64,000 nt of DNA from Cristatella mucedo. Its lineage: Eukaryota; Bryozoa; Phylactolaemata; Cristatellidae. The notes beneath the pieces are model-generated. The model did no database searches. It saw only the letters and a program-made list of their open reading frames with translations, and was not told the DNA's origin. Numbering within the stretch: the first letter of the stretch is position 1; the number at the start of each line of letters is the position of its first letter. A program made the translations under genes and the position numbers. This document shows positions 58,476 through 64,000 of this stretch, piece by piece. Where the stretch lies: positions 507,001 through 571,000 of the forward strand of contig WPIO01000065.1 of the NCBI GenBank assembly GCA_009760855.2. Reading direction: 5' to 3'.

Positions 58476-59030
58476 CAAATAATAGTAATAATAATAATAA
58501 TGCAATTAATAAAGCGCCCTCAGAGAACCCAGTCTCTATCTAGGCGCTTTACATTTGCTGCAAAGGGAAACGCGATTGAATGGTGAGTAATATCATGCTT
58601 GATAAATAACGTGAACTACATGGTTAGGGGTGACATGCATAGGGTCAGCATGCAAGTGTGGTTAGTGGCAGCATGCACAGTGTCAGCACGCATAATCACA
58701 TGAAAAGCGAATCACAGGGACCTACTAAATGCTGTCCTAAAAAGGTGTGTTTTTAAGTTCTTTTTAAATGAGGTCAAGTCAGGGGATGTTCTGACGCAAG
58801 TCGGGAGGGAGTTCCAGGCTTTGGGAGCATACGAACTAAATGCACGGTCTCCAAAGGATTTGAGGTTTATACGAGATAATGGTAGACTGTTTGATTCCAA
58901 AAAGCGGTAGGTACGATGCTTGGCTTGGTGGGGAAGTAGATCTGAGAGATAGGCTGGAGCCAAAGAATGAAGTGACCTAATAGTGAGCGACAAAACCTTG
59001 AAGTCAATCCGTTGCTTGACTGGTAGCAAA
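58476..59030 (-). mobile_element. Younger LINE-A 3' copy nested in an older one
   Basis: Starts with an AAT-repeat tail (58480-58500) and the intact hairpin (AAAGCGCC ... GGCGCTTT, 58513-58552). The 3' UTR follows, and a 105-codon RT C-terminal frame still open on the minus strand (59029-58712). Close to the 30880-33755 copy, so relatively recent. 5'-truncated. Confidence 0.85.
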
Positions 59031-59464
59031 GTTAGTTGCTACGGGTAAATTTAGCGCCACTTAAACGCGAGAAAACATGACCCTCAAAATGGCTTCACCC
59101 AGCATATCTTCTGTTGCTGCTGCACAGAATGTGGTTGTCCTGGTCAAAAGTGACCTTGCCACACATGACCACACCATCTCCACTGTTAAGTCTTCCTCAC
59201 TTTCAGCTTTGCAACATTGTAAAAACTTGAGACTGTTTATTAGATAAGGATGCCGTAGCCAAGCTTGTCCAAGCGTTTGTGACATCCTATCCAGGCTACT
59301 ACATTTTTACTATTCGCAAGTCTTCCTTATTGTGCAATAAGACCCTTACGGTTGGTGTAAACCCTACAGCTGTAATGACATCTGTGGTTAACGCTGTCAC
59401 ATCAACTCTCGAGAACCTGAAATGCATCTCTCCATCAAGCAGAGAATTGAATTCAGGTACTGCC

Positions 59465-60661
59465 TGAAGTTAGATAACTACAGAAGTGAGTTGTGTCAGC
59501 ATGGACCGCTGCCGGGTGGGTCTTTTGATCGTGCAGAGGGCCGGTTTACCATCAGTATGTGCCATAGAGAAGTTTGGGCGCTGGCTATGACGTTTGCGAA
59601 AACTTTTCGGAGTGGACGCCGGAGAGAGCGGCGAGGGTTGTTACGCTGTGTGCCTTCTAGAGAAAAAACTTTCAATGTAGGTTTGAAATGAAGTCATTTT
59701 TACTATAAGCTATTTCGGCCAGCCGATTGAGCCGACGGGAATGACTTCGCAAGTTGGCTGCTGAACTCTGAGCGGAGACTGTATGAGATCCGTGTTGAAC
59801 CATCGAAGCGGCACGGGCATGAGTTTTTCTACGACACCATTTTCTGGGTGTATTATTTCATGATGAAGCTAGCCAAATATTGACTACCCACTACTTCAAG
59901 ACGCTTTGGTAGTGGCGCTGGCTAGCACGGCTGCCGCGGGCGGGGTTGGTGAGTGCTGGACGGACGGAGTTTGCCGACAGACGCGACCAGAAGCGGCAGC
60001 AGCTACGGGTTGAGGTGGAACAACAGGCGGCTGCAATTTGCCAGGCCACGACGACCGGCAGGGAGACGATAGCAAGTGAGGCTACAGAAAGAGAGGGGGT
60101 GCTGCGTAAGCGATGGCAGCATCGGTAGAGGCGGCAGAGTCCGGAGAAGAAGCAGGTGCAACGGTGGCCGTGATCCACAAAGCGGGAACTGTACAGGTCA
60201 GATCTCCGACGTTTTCCAGTGGCATACGTAGCTGGCTGGTCACGAAAAGCTATACTCGAGCACGCCTTCTCCGAACGACCGTTAGGTAGCCAGCCGGCCT
60301 ATGAGAGCGTTGTGGGCAATCTTTTTGGTTTCGTGTTTGGTTCCCCAGACTATGATGTGTGATAATTAGATCACGGGTATGTAGATAGATAGCCACGGCA
60401 GCGAGTTGCATCAGCTTGAGCGCTGCCGGCTGGATTTTTTGTCGTGCAAGGGGTCGGCTCTCCTCTGCGGTTCACTGGGTGCGTGTGCCACAGATGAGCT
60501 TGGGCTGCAAGGGGCGGGCTACAAGCGGCGTGACCTTGGCACAGGAGTTGTGGAGTGGACATGGGCGACAGCGGCGGGGGGGGGGAGAGCTATCGCTCTG
60601 TGAGCCGTCTCGAGGAAAGAGCTTTGAGTTTCGGTTTGAAATAAAGTCTGTTTTACTATAA
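59465..60661 (+). mobile_element. Short LTR retrotransposon (TRIM-like)
   Basis: Two direct repeats with TG starts, 59465-59708 and 60380-60661, both end in GTTTGAAAT(A/G)AAGTC and TTTTACTATAA; the second contains AATAAA. The interior of about 670 bases has a possible gag-like, coiled-coil-like frame (59946-60128, 'FADRRDQKRQQLRVEVEQQ') and no pol. The flanks rejoin as continuous LINE-A sequence, which fixes the insertion. The primer-binding site and target duplication are not clear. Confidence 0.7.
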
Positions 60662-61025
60662 CGTCCTTCACTTTTAGGTACCTTCATTCCCTTAATCCGG
60701 CGTAGTAACCTGACATACTCTCTCCTCGGGCTTCCCATAGCATCAAGGGCTCTTCTTACTCTAGTCGTCTTGCTGTGACTTAAGCCATCCTGGAATCCAT
60801 TGTAGACTATCTTATGAGCACTCTGCAGTCCCAAAGCCTGGAATCCACCCCCCCCGATTGAAGTCACGACATTTCTTTGCTCGACGGCATTAAAAAAAAG
60901 CAAGAAAACCACCCGTTCTCCACAGAACTTACTTCAGTTTAATTACTGCCCTTTATGTGCTTATGGGTGCTGAAATTATGCATGAAATCGCTAATCAGTT
61001 AACAAGCTTTTTTATGGAACTTAGT

Positions 61026-61879
61026 CAGTGCCCGGAAAGAGACGAAGCGTTTTTAGGGCGCTAGCAAATGATGTCTATAACTATTACCTTTACGTTTTCC
61101 GCAAAACGGCGATTCCCCAAACTAATAGTGAAGCAGGCACTTGGTGTTCGCATGTGTATCTCCATGTATAAGTACTCGTCTACTTCCTCACAAAAACCAA
61201 GAGGTTCCTAAGTAAAGTGTACTTCGATCCAAGGTTGGGGTACTTCAGGCCTGCTGCTAAGTTGAGTCCTTGCTGAAGTCGGTCATTGGAGAGACTCATT
61301 CAGAGGTTAATTACACTTCTTTTGAGGTAGTCCATTTGTTAATGCTGAACGCTTACTGGCTACGCCTACGTCAGTACTTTCTTGAATACAGCACTGTCGC
61401 GACCGACCCTTCACTGCACTCGTTCCAACCTGACTTATTCAGCACTAGCGCGTTACGAGTATTGAAAGCAGCTTGCCTGATTATCCGAGGCGCTAGGAGG
61501 CAATAGGAGCCTAAAATAATCGGATAATTGACTTCGCCAATGACAGCCTGTCGACGATAACTGATGGTCTCGTGGAGGTACTTCGATATGTATTGCGATT
61601 GTGCTTTAGGTTCCCTTTTGCTTTTACTCGATACTGCTACGCTTGGTACGCTTCGAGTTGTTACTTTGCTGTTTATCGGTTACGATGTCTAGCGGTCGCA
61701 ACATAATAATAATAATAAGGCGTTGCATAAAGCTGTAAGAGAAAGTAATGTTAATACAGCCACTTTAAAAATAGCTGCATGTGTGACAACGCCCTTGTAA
61801 TTAAAGGCATGCACGACGCCGCTATCAAGATTCTCGAAAAGATTCTTGCTAAGCCGTCGCTTGTCGAACATATTGGAAA
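61026..61879. other. No gene recognised
   Basis: No repeat or coding region identified between the LINE-A nest and the LINE-B copy. Confidence 0.35.
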
Positions 61880-63175
61880 TAATGAATATCACAAAACTTT
61901 AGTCGGGATTGTATCGACGTCACTTTACTGCAACTACTCTCGTCCATATATTCAACGACATCCTTAGCAGTAACAAAGATGCTAATGTCACCTCTCTGAT
62001 CCTGCTTAGTCTATACTCTGCTTTCGACGCTGCTGGTTCCGATATTCTACTTGAAAGAAGCGTTCAGTCTAGCAGATGAGGCACCGATGTAGTTCAAATA
62101 ATATTTGTCAGGTCGTCTTCAATCCGTTTGTGCGATGATCAAGTCTTTCGTGGAGTTGCACAAGGTCGAGTATCGGTCCTCTGCTATTTTGTATTTGTAC
62201 CGAGCCTCTGAGAAAGGTGATTCGGGTACATTGGATCCATTATCACTTTTATGCAGACGATACCCAGCTGTATTTGTCATTAAAAATGATCGAAATCTGC
62301 TACAACGACTGAGAAAATGAATGCTTGCATTGCAAAGCATTGATTCTGAGTTGTGGACCGTGTCCCGAAACTTACCGATAATTAAACCTAACTGCTACTC
62401 ATAGGACACCATCCGTGCTACAGGACTAGGTGATCTAGCTGTTTTACTTGGTCGTGCTGTTGTGCAACCATCGCAATGTGCGCGTAATTTAGATGTCCTC
62501 TTAGTTAACTGCATACACTTTGATTGTTTCATTAAGAAGACTACTTCCACCGCTTGCCATCACGTTCGATCCCTAGCTAAAATTATGAACTGTCTGTCAA
62601 GATGGCTTGCAAAAATCCATCTAGCTCATTGGTTTTGACTAAGTTATACTCATGCGATTCCATTTTGGCTGGGCTATCACAATATCCAAAAAACCTCTGC
62701 ATCAAGCAATAAATATGGCTGCAATGCTAGCTTGCAAATCCCAGAGGTTTGACCCCGTGTCTCCTTTGCTAAAAGAGCTAGGATGGTTTCCGGTTGACCA
62801 ACGGATACAGAGCAAAGTTCTTACACTGACCTACAAAGACCACCACGGCTTGGCTCCTCCATACTTTGGCGAACTGCTGCACTGGTTTCAGCCTCCTCAT
62901 GCCCCCAGGTGCAGTATGGAGGATAAAGTAGCTGTTCTAATCCTACGCTTAACGACTGCTGGCGCCAGAAGCTCTTGGTCTACAGGTCGCAGACTACGGA
63001 ACTCATTTACTCAATTTGTGCGATATGAAATCTCTCCTTCTGCCGACTGTGGCACATTATTTCCTGCCGTCCTGAGCTGATACATCCATGTTACGCACTA
63101 CTTCAACTGTTCTTCTGACTAAGCATGCTTATCAGTTTCTCTTTGTTTCGTGATACAGGATCTGTTGGCTACCTC
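61880..63175 (+). mobile_element. LINE-B copy, plus strand, decayed
   Basis: The plus strand follows LINE-B from RT motif A ('YSALLSAFD'-like, about 62010) through 'FYADDTQLYL' (about 62250-62280, catalytic YADD still readable) and the C-terminal domain (62652-63080, with 'INMAAMLACKSQRFDPVSPL'). It stops in the 3' UTR at about 63175. Many frameshifts. Confidence 0.8.
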
Positions 63176-63184
63176 TTTGATCCT

Positions 63185-63540
63185 CTGTGTGTTTGGTTCA
63201 CGCACAGCACAGAAACGCCAGCTGATGAACAACACCAGTTTATTCTCGAACGCACGGAGCAGAGGGAAGCGCGGCTCTATCCGCCCTTCTCTCTCACCCG
63301 AGTTCCCCTTCTCGAACACGGCTATGCACCGGCCGACTCCGATGATTAATCAGAGGCGGACCATGACCCCGCAGGTGAATCCAACATACGTTCACCAGCT
63401 GACTTGCGGGAGGAACAATACCGGCCTGTGTCCACGCCACATCAGAGGCGGATCATAGTTGTGCACCGGCCCGTCCCGATGATGCTCCCAACAGCTGTTC
63501 ACCAGCGGGTTAGGCGGAGGAACAATACCGGCCTGTGTAT
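63185..63540 (-). mobile_element. Possible solo LTR with internal duplication
   Basis: It interrupts the LINE-B 3' UTR. On the minus strand it contains TTCGAGAATAAACTGGTG, an LTR-like poly(A) signal context. On the plus strand GAGGAACAATACCGGCCTGTGT occurs twice (about 63410-63431 and 63516-63537) as part of a diverged duplication of about 106 bp. Boundaries are uncertain. Confidence 0.4.
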
Positions 63541-64000
63541 AATCAAACTACACTCTGATGATTGAACACCTACAGAGGTTTACTGACAAAGGAGCTTACC
63601 TACATTATCTTGGAAAATACATCCAGAATGAATTAATACGAACTTTAGCTTCTACAATGAAGCATCAAACTACTGAAGCAGCCAAGTCAGCGAAATAAAA
63701 TTCAACTATCTTTGACTGTACCCCAGATGTCAGCCACAGTGAATAGATGACCATGACTATTCGTTTTGTTCACCTAAGTGAAACAGAGGCGATAATCAGA
63801 GAGAATTTCGTTCGTTTTATCCGGTACAAGAGATCACATGTGCTTTTATGATTGAAGCTCCGTTTGAACAGTTGAAAGAAATGAAATTGGGTAATGGAAA
63901 TATGAGAGGACGATGGTATTCCAATGGCAGTAACATAAAAGGCAAGACTAATGAAGTGCAGAAGAATGCTGAACATAAATCCACATGCCTTCTATGTACC
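63541..64000. other. No gene recognised
   Basis: Unassigned sequence to the window end. Confidence 0.3.

Larger units (their letters stand above)
58340..61025 (+). mobile_element. Old LINE-A copy, split by two later insertions
   Basis: Plus-strand LINE-A pieces lie at 58340-58475 (RT, CACTTGGATGGCAGCAAAC), 59033-59464 (CACACCATCTCCACTG to AAGCAGAGAATTGAATTCAG) and 60662-61025 (CTTCACTTTTAGGTACCTTC, then CCCAAAGCCTGGAATCC and a 3' UTR piece). The three follow in consensus order. The gaps are filled by a younger minus-strand LINE-A and an LTR element. Strongly diverged. Confidence 0.65.

Noticed and set aside
60472..60912. 146-codon minus-strand open frame
   Set aside because: It lies antisense across the LTR end and a plus-strand LINE-A piece; the apparent protein-like text comes from reading LINE-A backwards.

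Overview
This is animal (metazoan) nuclear DNA. Genes are split by GT-AG introns, there are no bacterial-style gene arrays, and much of the non-coding sequence is L2/CR1-type non-LTR retrotransposons, tRNA-derived SINEs, Tc1 and hAT DNA transposons, LTR elements and long microsatellites. The species cannot be named from the sequence. The two recognisable genes, XRRA1 and a KCTD8/12/16-type gene, are animal genes; the repeat mix would suit an aquatic invertebrate or an early-branching chordate.

Layout. 1-12.5 kb: mostly fossil LINEs of two families, called here LINE-A and LINE-B, mainly on the minus strand, with a short SPIN-like hAT element nested in one LINE-A copy. 12.5-26.5 kb: a probable small minus-strand gene (12544-13126) lies head to head with XRRA1 (12 coding exons, 13367-26509, plus strand). 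All XRRA1 junctions are phase-compatible and the model gives 745 codons plus a stop. Its introns hold LINE, SINE and Tc1 fossils. 27-36 kb: a Tc1 fossil split by a SINE, then the two best-preserved LINEs back to back, LINE-B at 27960-30615 and LINE-A at 30880-33755. 36.1-49 kb: an abrupt, very GC- and CpG-rich domain. Its only recognisable gene is a two-exon KCTD gene (42312-43748), surrounded by (GA)n, (CT)n and (CCG)n tracts and several perfect inverted repeats. 48.7-50.4 kb: remains of a Gypsy-like LTR element. 50.4-58.3 kb: degenerate repeats and little else. 58.3-63.5 kb: a nest of elements in which an old LINE-A has been interrupted by a younger LINE-A and by a small LTR element, followed by a LINE-B and a probable solo LTR.

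How parts relate. SINE-A copies have a tRNA-like head with polymerase III A and B boxes, but their 3' tail is the same hairpin-forming sequence that ends LINE-A. One SINE-A copy has a perfect 13-bp target-site duplication. This points to a LINE/SINE partnership in which LINE-A reverse transcriptase mobilised the SINE. The XRRA1 product is a leucine-rich-repeat protein. The KCTD product has a BTB/T1 domain and the H1 domain typical of auxiliary subunits of GABA-B receptors. Nothing links the two genes functionally.
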